Shown here piece after piece: positions 42,306-53,931 of a stretch of DNA of 64,000 bases. Position numbers and translations under genes: made by a program. Location: assembly GCA_963978545.1 (NCBI GenBank), contig OZ021732.1:64859214-64923213 (forward strand), read 5' to 3'. This DNA is from Linyphia triangularis (lineage: Eukaryota; Arthropoda; Arachnida; Araneae; Linyphiidae). Below the pieces are notes generated by a model. It was given only the letters and a program-made list of their open reading frames with translations. It did not search any database and was not told the origin of the DNA. Position 1 is the first letter of the stretch. Each line of letters opens with the position of its first letter.

Positions 42306-42483
42306 GAGTGAAACCCCGTTAACGCGAAATTGCTTAACATGAAACCCCTTTTAACGCAAAGTAAAAGCTGTTCTCTGTACTTTAAACTTAATGTTAATTT
42401 ATTCGATTAACAAGTAAATCGGTTAAAGCGAACAATTTCAGTGGGCCCATTGACTTCTCGTTAACAGGGTTTGATTGCACTGG
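42306..42483. mobile_element. Pogo/Tigger-like MITE
   Basis: The left end reads AGTGAAACCCCGTTAACGCG. The right end, reverse-complemented, reads CCAGTGCAATCAAACCCTGTTAACG. These are imperfect terminal inverted repeats of the CAGTG...GTTAACG type known from pogo/Tigger elements. TA flanks both ends (42304-42305 and 42484-42485). At 178 bp it has no coding capacity. Subterminal GTTAACGC, GCTTAACATG and TTTTAACGCAAAG repeats support the assignment. Confidence 0.75.
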
Positions 42484-42489
42484 TATCTG

Positions 42490-45400
42490 TCTGATCTGTT
42501 TCAAAAAAATTTCTCGTAGCCTGAAATAGAAATTAACCGTTAGTAACAATAAGTTAGAAGCTAATTTGTAACATGTGAATTGAAACAGAAAAATTAATTT
42601 TTTTATTCCTTTTAATAAAAAAATTAAAAAAATTCATCGACTAATCAAAACTATCTACGAAATCCAACATACAAATCATATTTCGAAAATAATTACTATT
42701 AAAAAAAATATACTTAGCAAATTTTTAAAAGGAAACCTATATATTAATATTATAGCAAATCCATCATACATTTCTTTCATAATTTTAAACATTTACATAT
42801 TAGTCAACAAACGTATTAAAAAACGTATGGTCACAAAGTAAAAAAAAAACATAAGCTAGATTGGATATCAAACGATTGGAACGACTTTAAGAAAAAGCCA
42901 TTTATAATCCATCAAGCAAGACCAACAAAACAGCATGTAAACTTTCTTACTTATTCTGTCCAAGAAACAAAAACATAACGCAAACCCACAATTTCCAACC
43001 AAAACACAACAAGCCTCTTTTGATCAAAACAATACAAAGTAACAAACCACCTCTCAGCGATTTAGATATAGATGGAAGGACGAAACAGATACAGATATAT
43101 CGCCATAACCATCCGAAATTGAAAACAACAACTAAAAAAGAAACTAAAACCAAAAAAACAGAACAACGCTACGAGAACAAAAGAACGTCGGAAACAATCT
43201 CGGTTTCAAAGATCACATTTTTAGGGCGACTGACTGAATTTCCTTTATTGGGGAGTGAGTTTCTTCCCTTTTTAGCTCCAATTTGGGCTGTAATCTACTT
43301 CAAGAAACGGAAGACCATTGTGTTTCGATTCAAGTCATTAACAGTCCATTATTGTCATATGTCGTTCGCTTTGTAGGGCAATCGTTTAGTGGTTGAGGTC
43401 TAACTCATCGGCCCAGGGTAGTTTCATTTCAAAGTATTTTATTTTAGTTTCTTCAGTCCTATTACCCAGATTGGCTCAGAGAGGGGTTTTTTTTATGGGT
43501 AGGATATTATTTTTTTTCTTGGGATGGTTTATTGGCAATCGATGTTTCACTTCATCAATCGGTCCCAGGATGTGAACTGGATATTAAATGTGGCAAGAGA
43601 GTAGCAGTATTTCTTTCGGAATGAACTCTTTCGAGTCATTAGTTGATTTAGTTTGTTAAGTTGTAATTAATGATGGATAAATATATTTTGCGAAATAAGC
43701 TATTTGTGATGCTTGTATATAATCCCGTTAATTAGCATGAATAAATAAATAATTGGATTTGTATATTGAAGTATTATTTGTTTATATTTGCTGTAGTGCT
43801 ATCAAAAGCTTAATGTGTTGATTTACTTATCCGAACATTTTTAATACTTTAATTATTTTTATTAATTATTTATATAATTTAATTATTTTTATTTTTATTA
43901 TTTTAGGGTAAAAAGATGCCAGAAGATTAACACATTGATAATAATAACTAATTATTTATCATATGAGTTATTTAAAATTTTATTTCGTAAAACAATTTTT
44001 TTTAACTGCAGTAATGAATTATTTTAGAGTACAACAGAAAATGCTATAGTCAATAAAATAATTTTTGTTTGAAAATCCACAATAAAAATTTACTAATTGA
44101 ATAAAGACAAAATAAGTAAAGAAGAAATATTTTTGTATGACATATTGAATAAAGGCAGTTAGTATTATATTATTTCTATATATAACATCAGAAATATATA
44201 CATAAAAAATATTTTGATGCCTCACCAGTTTGACATTTCTTCGGGATGGATAACAAAATAACGCAAACTGTATGAATTACTGAATACTTGTCCAGAAAAT
44301 GTTTCTTTACTTTTTACACTTTGAAGTATTGTGCCACACTCGTAAAACGAAACATTTTTCACTTTTCGCTAAGCGAGATGTTAATTTTAGTAATTTTTTT
44401 TTAATAAAAGTTAATTTTGAAAGCATGCAAATTACTTTGATTGCAATAAACAATACATATTTTGAATGACGTTTTAAATTTTATTTCCATGTTATAGTGC
44501 ATACATACTACAACAAATACATAATTCTTTAAATATATTTTAGCAAAGTATACTACAATAAACAATGCTATGTGAAAGCATTTAATATTCTAATGCCACT
44601 ATACTATCATTAAATAAGTTCCATTCAACTTTTTTTTTTTAAAAGTTACATGGTATACTAAAATTATATCATAAAATGACCATAGTAAAAGCAAATTGTA
44701 AGAAATTAAATACAATATTAAAATATATTTTAGAAAATTAAAAATGACATAATATTTATTTTCTCACCAAAATAGACCTGAATTTTTCTAAATACAACTT
44801 TTCAATTATAAAATAACATATGATTCTTATTGTTTAGTTTTAATTTAAAAATTATATTTAGTAAAAATGATTTATCTAATCTTAATTTAGCACGACAAAA
44901 ATATATTTTCAAAATATAATACTGAACTTGCATCATTTTTAAAATGCTGATTGTTGAACAACAATAAAAACTAAAGAACATATAAAGCGTATTAAAAATT
45001 TTCAAAACCAATGTTGACATTTATTTCCATAAAATTACTTTTTGAAACTCATATGACATTTACAGTACTCACTATTTTTATTTTCATTTCTGAACGCAAC
45101 AGGTATATCTACTAATTATATATTCAAACAACACACACACAAAAAAATTATAATTTAATTTTGTATCATCCCTGTCATTAAAGCCATTTTCTCACCTACG
45201 CTCTTTATCCATTAGCTCAGAGGAAATTCTAGGTGCAAACATGAATAAAAGATTACCATGTTAACAGCAAAAAAGAAAAAAGCACACAACTCTAATTCTA
45301 TTTGGTGATACATGTTTTTTCCTTTAATTTTAACGCGAACACAAAAAAATTACCTTCATGCATTTGTCATCAGTTCTCACAAATTATTCTGAAAGGGAAA

Positions 45401-46480
45401 CAAATAAAAACTAGTTCTAACATTAAAGTAATTTAATTTGGGGGAGTATTTTTTTACACTTTGTTTCTAATACTTTGTAATATATAAGAAAGCCTGATGT
45501 CAATATTATTATTAAGATTATTTTGAAATATGACATTATAACTGAATATCTTTAAATGGTACCTTCGCAAAACGGCTGACACCATTACGTGAATTATCTT
45601 TGTTATTGAATGCATTTGAGTCAATTACTGGGGAAGACTGACTCACTAATGTATTCAATTTTATAATGACGAAGGTGAATTGAGAAGACTGTGTAAGTAT
45701 CATTCCCAGATCTCATTTCTTTCGTTACTTCAAGAAAAAGTTTATTCTTAAAAAAAAAAAAAATACTATTTATTATCTTTTTTAAATATTTTTTCCCCCT
45801 TATTAACACTTTCCACTTCGAAGTAGAGGAACAATGGTTTAAATGTTTCCTTACTTAATAAAATCTATCCTCCAAAACATGAAAATGACAATACAAGTTG
45901 TTTTGTAGTTATGTAAATGATTTGATGTTGGTGTATTCAAGTCAAAAATACAGGACTAAATTAGATGAGTTATCTATTTTGAAAACAAATTTAATTTAGA
46001 AGTACAAGACCTACATAAATAGGTGATGAATAAAAATATAGACAAACTCACCGAGTTTTAGGTACGTATTATAAATGCTATATGAGGAAATCTTCGGATA
46101 CACAGAACATTTCCAAGCATAATTCCTGTTCATTCGATGCGTCCAATAGCATGTTCTATTCAATGTTGATCACATCAGTGGTGATGCGTTCCATCGGTTT
46201 TTGTAGTGATGTTACGCGAGAGGAACATAACTGAAAACTTCCAAAGTGGACGATATTAGAAGGCATAAACTAAGGGCATATTAAAAGAGACCCGTTATGC
46301 ATACCAACACATCCAATTCAAGTGAGGTTCTTTGTTGAAAAAGGAAGAAACTTGTGTACACTTTTGAGACTGAGCCCGATCCTCTTGTAAAAAATAAAGT
46401 AGTAGTCCGTTGCCATAACAACTACAACTGTAGCATATTCAAGTACATGTATCTTTTTACACCAGCGGGTTGAACGCGTT
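42490..46480. other. AT-rich DNA, no gene recognised
   Basis: About 42940-43600 is more balanced and holds overlapping short frames on both strands (42947-43153 minus, 43020-43376 plus). None has a recognisable domain. The plus frame is a lysine/threonine-rich text typical of A-rich DNA. Elsewhere nothing is visible. Confidence 0.4.
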
Positions 46481-46494
46481 AGTATGGAAAATGT

Positions 46495-46735
46495 TCCTCT
46501 GTTGACATTGCGCCCCAAGTCTTCTGATCTCACAGCATGTGATTCCTTTTATGAAGATACATGAAAAAAATGGTGTTTTTTGCACATACCTCAATACCAA
46601 AAACATTAAGAGATCTGAGGTAATGCCCTGTTGTTACTGTGACGAATATGGAAGAGAACATGCTTTGGAAGAATTTGGATAAATTGAAATACCATTTGTA
46701 TATATACTGTCTGAACAAAGGCGCATACATTGGAT
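46495..46735 (+). pseudogene. Mariner-type transposase C-terminal remnant
   Basis: Plus-strand frames reconnect into the C-terminal part of a DDE transposase. LTLRPKSSDLTACDSF resembles the family signature PPRSPDLTPCDFFLW. Further on, MEENMLWKNLDKLKYHLYI and NKGAYIGYL resemble the closing segment with MLxxVWxELDYRxDVC and xxGAHIEHL. The expected order and spacing are kept, but stops and a frameshift interrupt it. The second acidic catalytic residue region is represented by the D of ACD. No clean terminal repeats were found around it, so this is an eroded fragment of a larger element. Confidence 0.6.
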
Positions 46736-47818
46736 ATCTGTACAGAAAATGACCTCAACTTTATAATTGTACCACTATATTTATAGTTCACTGGGCTATA
46801 TACCTAGAATAAAGTATATAAATTTGAAGTATATCGTCCAAAAAACTAACAACCTAGTGAACTTTTTGGTTATGCATCTTTTCCTAACCCAGTTTTGAAG
46901 ATCTTTCTTTTGGAAATGAAAAGTATTATAAAAATGCGAGTATAGTATTTTCGTTTAATAGTTTATTTGATCAGCCCTTGATATTTGTGATATATTTTCA
47001 AATAAAGAAAACGTTATATTTCTTATTATAGTACATATAAGAGTATATTTAAATTATATTAAAGTTTGTTTCAAAGTAATAAATTAAATTTATTCTAAAC
47101 AATCGAGCTTTTATACGTAATAATTAGACTTTAGCTCTTAATTTGGATGGTTGGAATTTGTCAGTGTCGACCCAACCAGCCTATTTCTGCCAATTTAACA
47201 ATCAACATAGTCAAATACGCCCCTTAAATATTGACCTTCAGTTAAATAATTTGGTCGACAAGTGAACAAGCTCTTCTATCTCTAATGCATTCCAACACAA
47301 CGCGAAGACAACGCTATTTCAATTTAGATTATGGAAAACTAATTTCAAAACTTTTAGATGGAAACCTTCTATTTTATAGTATATTTTATACTAATGATAC
47401 AAATGACATCAGTGTCAAATTATAAAAATTAGGTAATAATATACTTCAAACAATGTTTTTTTTTGTTTTTTTTTGTTTTTTTTTTCAATCTTACATAAAC
47501 TAATTTTTTGAATGGTATTTTTATTCGTAGTTATTCAAATTATTAATATAACAGTAATTTTATTGATGAGTGGTTACAAAAATATTTTGAATTGGCATTT
47601 ATAGAAACTAAATATTAAAATGGGTACTGTTTATAGCACTGTCATATTTTTCATGCAACAGATGATGAAATATAGCTTCATCACAATAGTTGAAGCTATG
47701 TTTCATCACACTCGAAATTCAAGGAGGGAGACTCCAACAGAAAGATTACGACATTCCCCCACTCCCTTCCCCTCTCGTGTCAGTTCGGAGCTGCGACCCT
47801 AATAACCATGTGACGAGT

Positions 47819-47963
47819 ATGTGACGAAAAGCGATATCGCATAGAGATCACGCGATGTCACGGCGATATCACACAGGGGTCACATAGTCGTCCAATGTCC
47901 GTTTTAGAGGGGGTTTTGCGACGTAACTTTGTGATATCGCTGCGATATCGCTTTTCGTCACAT
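47819..47963. repeat. Perfect 23-bp inverted repeat at satellite border
   Basis: The arms 47819-47841 and 47941-47963 are exact reverse complements (ATGTGACGAAAAGCGATATC... on the left) around a 99-bp spacer. The spacer itself is rich in GCGATATC, GTGACA and GATATCAC motifs. It sits directly at the left edge of the 91-bp array and shares its vocabulary. Confidence 0.88.
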
Positions 47964-47979
47964 TGTGACATTGGGGACG

Positions 47980-49860
47980 AATTTGCGATTTTTGCGATAT
48001 CGCATTGTGATCTGTATGTGATCTTAGTGATTTTGGCGACATCTATGTGATTTATGTGATCTTCGCAACGAAAGCTTTGTCACTGCGATATCGCTTTGTG
48101 ACCTAAATGTGATCTTAGTGATTTTGGCGACATCCGTGTGATTTATGCGATCTTTGCAACGAAAGCTTTGTCACTGCGATATCGCTTTGTGACCTAAATG
48201 TGATCTTAGTGATTTTGGCGACATCCGTGTGATTTATGCGATCTTCGCAACGAAAGCTTTGTCACTGCGATATCGCTTTGTGACCTAAATGTGATCTTAG
48301 TGATTTTTGCGACATCCGTGTGATTTATGCGATTTTCGCAACGAAAGCTTTGTCGCTACGATGTCACATTGTGACCTAAATGTGATCTTAGTGATTTTGG
48401 CGACATCCGTGTGATTTATGCGATCTTCGCAACGAAAGCTTTGTCACTGCGATGTCACATTGTGATCTGTATGTGATCTTAGTGATTTTGGCGACATCCT
48501 TGTGATTTATGCGATCTTCGCAACGAAAGCTTTGTCACTGCGATATCGCTTTGTGACCTAAATGTGATCTTAGTGATTTTGGCGACATCCGTGTGATTTA
48601 TGCGATTTTCGCAACGAAAGCTTTGTCACTGCGATGTCACATTGTGATCTGTATGTGATCTTAGTGATTTTGGCGACATCCTTGTGATTTATGCGATCTT
48701 CGCAACGAAAGCTTTGTCACTGCGATATCGCTTTGTGACCTAAATGTGATCTTAGTGATTTTGGCGACATCCGTGTGATTTATGCGATTTTCGCAACGAA
48801 AGCTTTGTCACTGTGATGTCACATTGTGATCTGTATGTGATCTTAGTGATTTTGGCGACATCCTTGTGATTTATGCGATCTTCGCAACGAAAGCTTTGTC
48901 CCTGCGATATCGCTTTGTGACCTAAATGTGATCTTAGTGATTTTGGCGACATCCGTGTGATTTATGCGATTTTCGCGACGAAAGCTTTGTCGCTGCGATA
49001 TCGCTTTGTGACCTAAATGTGATCTTAGTGATTTTGGCGACATCCATGTGATTTATGCGATTTTCGCAACGAAAGCTTTGTCGCTGCGATATGGCTTTGT
49101 GACCTAAATGTGATCTTAGTGATTTTGGCGACATCCATGTGATTTATGCGATTTTCGCAACGAAAGCTTTGTCACTGCGATATCGCTTTGTGACCTAAAT
49201 GTGATCTTAGTGATTTTGGCGACATCCGTGTGATTTATGCGATCTTCGCAACGAAAGCTTTGTCACTGCGATATCGCTTTGTGACCTAAATGTGATCTCA
49301 GTGATTTTGGCGACATCCGTGTGATTTATGCGATCTTCGCAACGAAAGCTTTGTCACTGCGATATCGCTTTGTGACCTAAATGTGATCTTAGTGATTTTG
49401 GCGACATCCGTGTGATTTATGCGATTTTCGCAACGAAAGCTTTGTTGCTGCGATGTCGCATTGTGATCTTAGTGATTTTGGCGACATCCGTGTGATTTAT
49501 GCGATCTTCGCAACGAAAGCTTTGTCACTGCGATATCGCTTTGTGACCTAAATGTGATCTCAGTGATTTTGGCGACATCCGTGTGATTTATGCGATCTTC
49601 GCAACGAAAGCTTTGTCACTGCGATATCGCTTTGTGACCTAAATGTGATCTTAGTGATTTTGGCGACATCCGTGTGATTTATGCGATTTTCGCAACGAAA
49701 GCTTTGTTGCTGCGATGTCACATTGTGATCTGTATGTGATCTTAGTGATTTTGGCGACATCCGTGTGATTTATGCGACTTTCGCAAAGAAAGCTTTGTCG
49801 CTGCGATGTCACATTGTGATCTTAGTGATTTTGGCGACATCTATGTGATTTTCACAACAA
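47980..49860. repeat. 91-bp satellite array, 20 registers
   Basis: The landmark CGAAAGCTTTGT, or a one-base variant, begins at 48069 and then every 91 bp up to 49434. It continues at 49514, 49605, 49696 and 49787. Every interval is exactly 91 bp except one of 80 bp, where a short segment is missing. The unit contains GTGATCTTAGTGATTTTGGC, GACATCCGTGTGATTTATGC and the palindrome GCGATATCGC or its variant GCGATGTCAC. Because 91 is not a multiple of three, 66-residue minus-strand frames recur as by-products. The array is much more GC-balanced than its flanks and ends in a degraded unit near 49860. Confidence 0.97.
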
Positions 49861-49984
49861 AAGCCTTGTTCCTGCAACATAATTATACAAAAAATTCACA
49901 ATTAATTTTTTTTATCAACTACCTATATATGTGCTTCAAGTACCTACTCTCACTATGAAGAGGCTCAGTATCTTTTTTTTACGT

Positions 49985-50088
49985 CAAATATTTTCTAATA
50001 CTATGGTAATATAATTTATACTATCAAGGCCAGTCATTACTTTAATGACTGGCCTTAATGGTATAATCATAGTATTAGAAAATATTTG
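49985..50088. repeat. Hairpin/foldback with 3-base loop
   Basis: The left arm 49985-50039 and right arm 50043-50088 are reverse complements around the loop CTT. The tip AAGGCCAGTCATTA pairs perfectly, as does the outer CAAATATTTTCTAATACTAT. The left arm carries an extra 9 bases or so near its middle. A third, partial copy of the right arm (AACTTAATGGTATAATAAAT through AGCATTAGAAAATATTTC) lies at about 50133-50182. Confidence 0.88.
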
Positions 50089-50189
50089 AATATTTTCTAA
50101 AAGTATGAACTTTTCTAAACTTAATATACATGAACTTAATGGTATAATAAATTAAAGAATCATAGCATTAGAAAATATTTCTTCGTCTT

Positions 50190-50545
50190 CAACAAGACTT
50201 TGGGAAGTAAAAACTAGTCTCCTATATTAAAAACCAATGAAACAGTTAACTACCTAATTAGCCTTTAACCAAGAGAATTTATCCATTCCAATAGATTTCT
50301 CAGCTAAATATATACCTTAAAAATAAGACAAAACATGACTAAATCTATTAAAGCACAATGTAATGTATCTCATACATCTCAATTTTTCTTTTTCAGATTA
50401 CAATGTTGTTTTGCCATTTTGTGCAAATCTTCTCCTTTATAAGTTTAGCATAAAAGAAAAATACAAAACTAAAAACAGGTTGAACAAATCAAGCAAAAAT
50501 GGAAATATGCAATTAAAATAAGAGTAAAAACATAAAAAGGTAATA
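50190..50545. other. AT-rich DNA downstream of a minus-strand gene end
   Basis: No gene seen. It lies past the poly(A) signal of the exon at 50584-50717. Confidence 0.5.
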
Positions 50546-50553
50546 AGTTTATT

Positions 50554-50563
50554 TTATTGAACA
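50554..50563 (-). terminator. Poly(A) signal of minus-strand gene
   Basis: On the minus strand CAATAAAATAAAC lies about 20-30 bases after the stop codon at 50584. That is where a polyadenylation signal is expected for a short 3' untranslated region. Confidence 0.6.
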
Positions 50564-50583
50564 CAAAGCAAACATATTCTTTG

Positions 50584-50717
50584 TTACACTAAATATTGCA
50601 GAATGCTTTTCTTTTCAGCAAGGTATCTGTCCATCTGACTGCCAGGAATTAAGCCACTTCCTTTAATGTAGCCTATTCTTTCTTCGTGTTTCAGAGCATT
50701 AGGTGTAGGCTTTGGAC
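50584..50717 (-). CDS. Terminal coding exon of an unidentified host gene
   Basis: On the minus strand a T-rich tract ending TTTTCTAG forms a splice acceptor just above 50717. The exon reads PKPTPNALKHEERIGYIKG, then SGLIPGSQMDRYLAEKKS and ILQYLV, and stops at TAA (50586-50584). The first codon is split: one base comes from the previous exon. Composition is balanced, codons look normal, there are no repeats, and an AATAAA follows the stop within about 30 bases. The text is hydrophilic, mixed-charge and well-behaved, as in the tail of a small conserved protein. I cannot name the family. The preceding exon should lie to the right; no sure partner is found in this window. Confidence is high that it is a real exon and low for function. 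Confidence 0.72.
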
Positions 50718-50719
50718 CT

Positions 50720-51080
50720 AGAAAATAAAAAATAGGTTATTCTTAAATTTTAGTTTAAAATACACCATTTTTAAAATTGCCACTCACAATACAATTTTAA
50801 AAATCTAATGCAATTATAGCACAAGATGCTAGTTAATAAAAATAAAAACAGAAATTCTGTGCCAACTTTATGTATTCATAACAAGGTTATATAATAGTAA
50901 TTAAAATGTGTAATGCCAACATAAATAATTGATAATTACACTCAATTTTGATATTGTTACAAGTGATTATTTACAGCTTCCATCACTGTAATCCATTAAT
51001 TGCTAAAAAATTAATTTGGAATATTATGACTTACTATTTTCTGATTTTTTTATTTATTTTTAATATTTTTCCCCTTACCT
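50720..51080. other. Probable intron of the minus-strand gene
   Basis: AT-rich DNA directly upstream (in gene sense) of the terminal exon, with nothing else recognised. Confidence 0.4.
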
Positions 51081-51084
51081 TTGT

Positions 51085-51290
51085 AAAACTAAAACTGATA
51101 AATGGTATACCAATTAAAAAGCTAAAACACCTCTGCTTCTGACAAATAGTTTATTTACAATTGCACATATTGCTATCTGTTTGACAAATAATTTATTGTT
51201 TTTGGCTTTCAATGAATATGCAGTAGGAAATATGTTAACTCGATCTGGAAATGATCCTCTTTTCACTTGAGACTTAAAACTAAAAAAAAA
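51085..51290. repeat. Dispersed repeat, copy B (relative at 27.0 kb)
   Basis: Contains AACTAAAACTGATAAATG, ATACCAATTAAAAAGCTAA, CTTCTGACAAATAGTT and GGAAATGATCCTCTTTTC, matching copy A in order and orientation. The minus-strand frame through it (51114-51323) shows VKRGSFPDRVNIFPTAYSLK. This may be a remnant of the element's coding region or chance. It lies in the presumed intron of the gene ending at 50584. Confidence 0.6.
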
Positions 51291-51329
51291 AATTGTTTTA
51301 AAACAGTTTTTAATTTTAAACATTTCCCT

Positions 51330-52380
51330 CCATTATTTCTTAAAAAATATAACTTATATATTAAAAAAGTTCCATTGAATTGAATAATGGATTCATAAGA
51401 TACAATTTATCACTAGACGACCAGATATCCGAGTCATGCCAAGTTCTGTCTTTCAAATCAAGGTTCAATACATATCTTAGTAAAAGAATACAATACCTAA
51501 CGCTGATATTTATGTTTATCTATGACTCACTCTGATAACAGAGGTTTTATCAGACTAATACTTCCTAATTAGTGAAAAAAAAAATTCCATTTTTAATTAT
51601 TGCTAAAAAATTGACTTGTTACTGAAAGTTGTTACGTCCAACAACCATTTGGGACCTCTAATTCCCCACAATTGATATTTAAGAACACTATTATTAAAAG
51701 CAATAAATTTGGCAACAGTAAGTGATTTAAAAAAAATAAGGCAATTTGAGGGGCTTCAAACGACTGTTCGAAGAAGATGCCTGCTATACTTTTTGTTACT
51801 TTTAGAGTTTTGCAACAAAAGATAAAATAAAAAATTATAGAGTGCTTTTATTTTACTATCTAATTGTCTATCATTAGAAATTTTATACAAAAACTAGTTA
51901 TATCACAGAATAACTAGACAACTGTTATAACTAATTATTTCACAATTTAACCTCTACGATATGTTGTTTCAAACTTTGCTTAAAGTACTTCAGTCCTTAT
52001 ATAGAAAAACTAATTTCACTTTCATACATTGACAATAACACACGCATAACATATATGGTCCAATTAGAGAATTCAAAAGCTAAAAAAAAAAAACATCCAC
52101 AGACTTAACTTTTTCCTTAGTGGCATTATTGTATTTCTTCTAAATCAATTACATTTTATAGAAGATTTATCTGAAGACTACAATTTCTTGAAATTTGAAA
52201 GAAATTAATGCTGTTATGTTCAATTAGTATTGCAAAATGTTGACAGCAGCCATACTTAACCATCTATGTAACACTGTTCTTGCTTCATGGATTACATAAA
52301 TATTTTTAGGTATATATATATTTAGATATACAAACAAAATAAAATGAAAAACGGCAGAAATTTGGAATTTCATCAGGGGG
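51330..52380. other. AT-rich DNA, nothing recognised
   Basis: No gene or element is visible; probably intronic. Confidence 0.45.
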
Positions 52381-52769
52381 CAACTTTCAGGGTGTTTAGC
52401 AACTTGGAACTTCAAAAAAAGGGACTAAGGGACCAAAAGTTTGAAAAAAGGTACTTGTAAAAAAAAAAGGGACTTTTACACAAAATTTGTTTTTATAGCA
52501 TAGAAAAAAATGCCTAGTATTCAGTACTTACAATTTAAGGGGTTGAATTAAAAATTATTTGTCCAAGTGTAAACTTTGCACTCCAAACATTCATCTGGAA
52601 TGCCTATTAAAAAGAAAAGAATTAATTATTGACTGTATATTAGTAAAAAAAACACTGAAAATTATGATTACCACATTTTTAAAATTGTAAACAGACAGAA
52701 CGCAAATAACAATTTTGGAGTGCAAATTTCACCTTTGCATCGGATTATTTCAACACATGATTGAACACT

Positions 52770-53787
52770 AGAATTCTTACGATCTGCAGAAAACCTATAT
52801 TTAACACCAAAAAGTGCTTATTCATTCGAACTAAGAAGAGAGCTACTTAAAAACATGCACGACCATCTTTTTCATTGAGAGTTAAAAACATTCTCTCATT
52901 CCATCAGGTGGATAACCTTAGAGTTATTCCTCCAACTTTCCCCATTTCACCTTGGCATCATCATGAAATTACAATTTTTAACCCTTTCTCAAATTTTAAA
53001 AAGTCTGAAACCCCTGATACTGTTTTTAAAAGTATCTTTTATGATCATCGTAATAATTTTTCTCATTTCAAATCTATTTTTACTGATGGCTCAAAAAGCC
53101 AGGGCTACGTGGGTTCGGCTGCTGTTAACGACAATGTTACCTTGTCGATAGAGCTACATCCCAGCTGCACAATTTTTTTCAGCTGAATCCCTGCTCTAGA
53201 TTGCTAGCTCTGGATTTTGTTTGAAAAAACTCATATAAAATGTGAATTATTTACACGGATTCTAAGAGCTGTCTAGACGCTCTTGGCAATCCTTTTTCAC
53301 AAAATCATCCATTCATTAGGGAAATTTTAACCCATCATTCCAGACTTTTAAACAAAGGTTTTCAATCTTCTTTTGTTGGATCCCTGGTCACTTGGGTATC
53401 ATGGGTAATGAGGGCTCCGATGTTATTGCTCAAGCTGCATCCGGAACTGTGACCAATGTGCTTTATCTTGATGATGCTTTAAAAGTATGTGCAAAGGCTC
53501 TCTTCGGCACATGGCAGGCCATGTGGGACACAGAGCCCAAAACAAACTACGCACTTTGCAGCTTTACCCATGTTCACCTTCTGCTGGCAGAAGATGCACC
53601 CACATGTTCCTTGTGTAATATTAATTTTTCAGTTTATCATATTTTAACAGAATGCCCATCTTTTAATGCAATAAGGCAACACCTTTTTAAAACATGTCAT
53701 CCCTCATTATCTTCACTGTTAGATTCACCACCTCATACTAACCTTTTTAAATTTTTACAAGCGATTGGTTTTTATCACCTCATATAA
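52770..53787 (+). pseudogene. Non-LTR retrotransposon 3' part: RNase H and CCHC-like tail
   Basis: Three plus-strand frames join into an RNase H domain followed by a cysteine-rich tail. Key motifs in order are FTDGSKSQG (first acidic residue, about 53078), a following SAES segment, YTDSKSCLDALGNP (near 53255), then WIPGHLGIMGNEGSD (near 53380-53425). The tail has CSLCNINFSVYHILTECP (about 53610-53665), a zinc-binding arrangement common after RNase H in I-group LINEs. The reverse transcriptase and upstream frames are absent, which fits the usual 5' truncation. Frameshifts near 53190 and 53385 show that it is dead. The longest intact frame is 53392-53787. Confidence 0.82.
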
Positions 53788-53898
53788 TTTATTGATTTTT
53801 AAAAATACTTTATTCAAACTTTAGTCCAGATTCTAAAAAATTTTAAACTGGCTATAACTCTTTCTTTTTGAAATAATTTTTAAGGATTACTTGGTTTC

Positions 53899-53931
53899 GG
53901 CGCAGTATGGCCTTGAAGTTGCTCTTGCGCC
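53899..53931 (+). other. Probable LINE 3' end hairpin
   Basis: GGCGCA at 53899-53904 pairs with TGCGCC at 53926-53931 around a 21-base loop. It lies about 110 bases after the LINE stop codon and just before an A-rich end (CCAGAAAAAAACTAAACC). A stem here is the sort of structure that a LINE reverse transcriptase can recognise. This function is inferred. Confidence 0.5.

Noticed and set aside
42947..43376. Two overlapping frames on opposite strands
   Set aside because: They share DNA, the plus frame is a lysine/threonine-rich reading of A-rich text, and neither shows a motif.
48752..49760. Series of 66-residue minus-strand frames starting MSPKSLRSH
   Set aside because: They recur every 91 bp in rotating phases as by-products of the satellite. 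No single frame continues through the array.
47980..49860. CRISPR-like array
   Set aside because: There are no unique spacers between conserved repeats; the whole 91-bp unit is repeated. The setting is eukaryotic and no cas genes are present.
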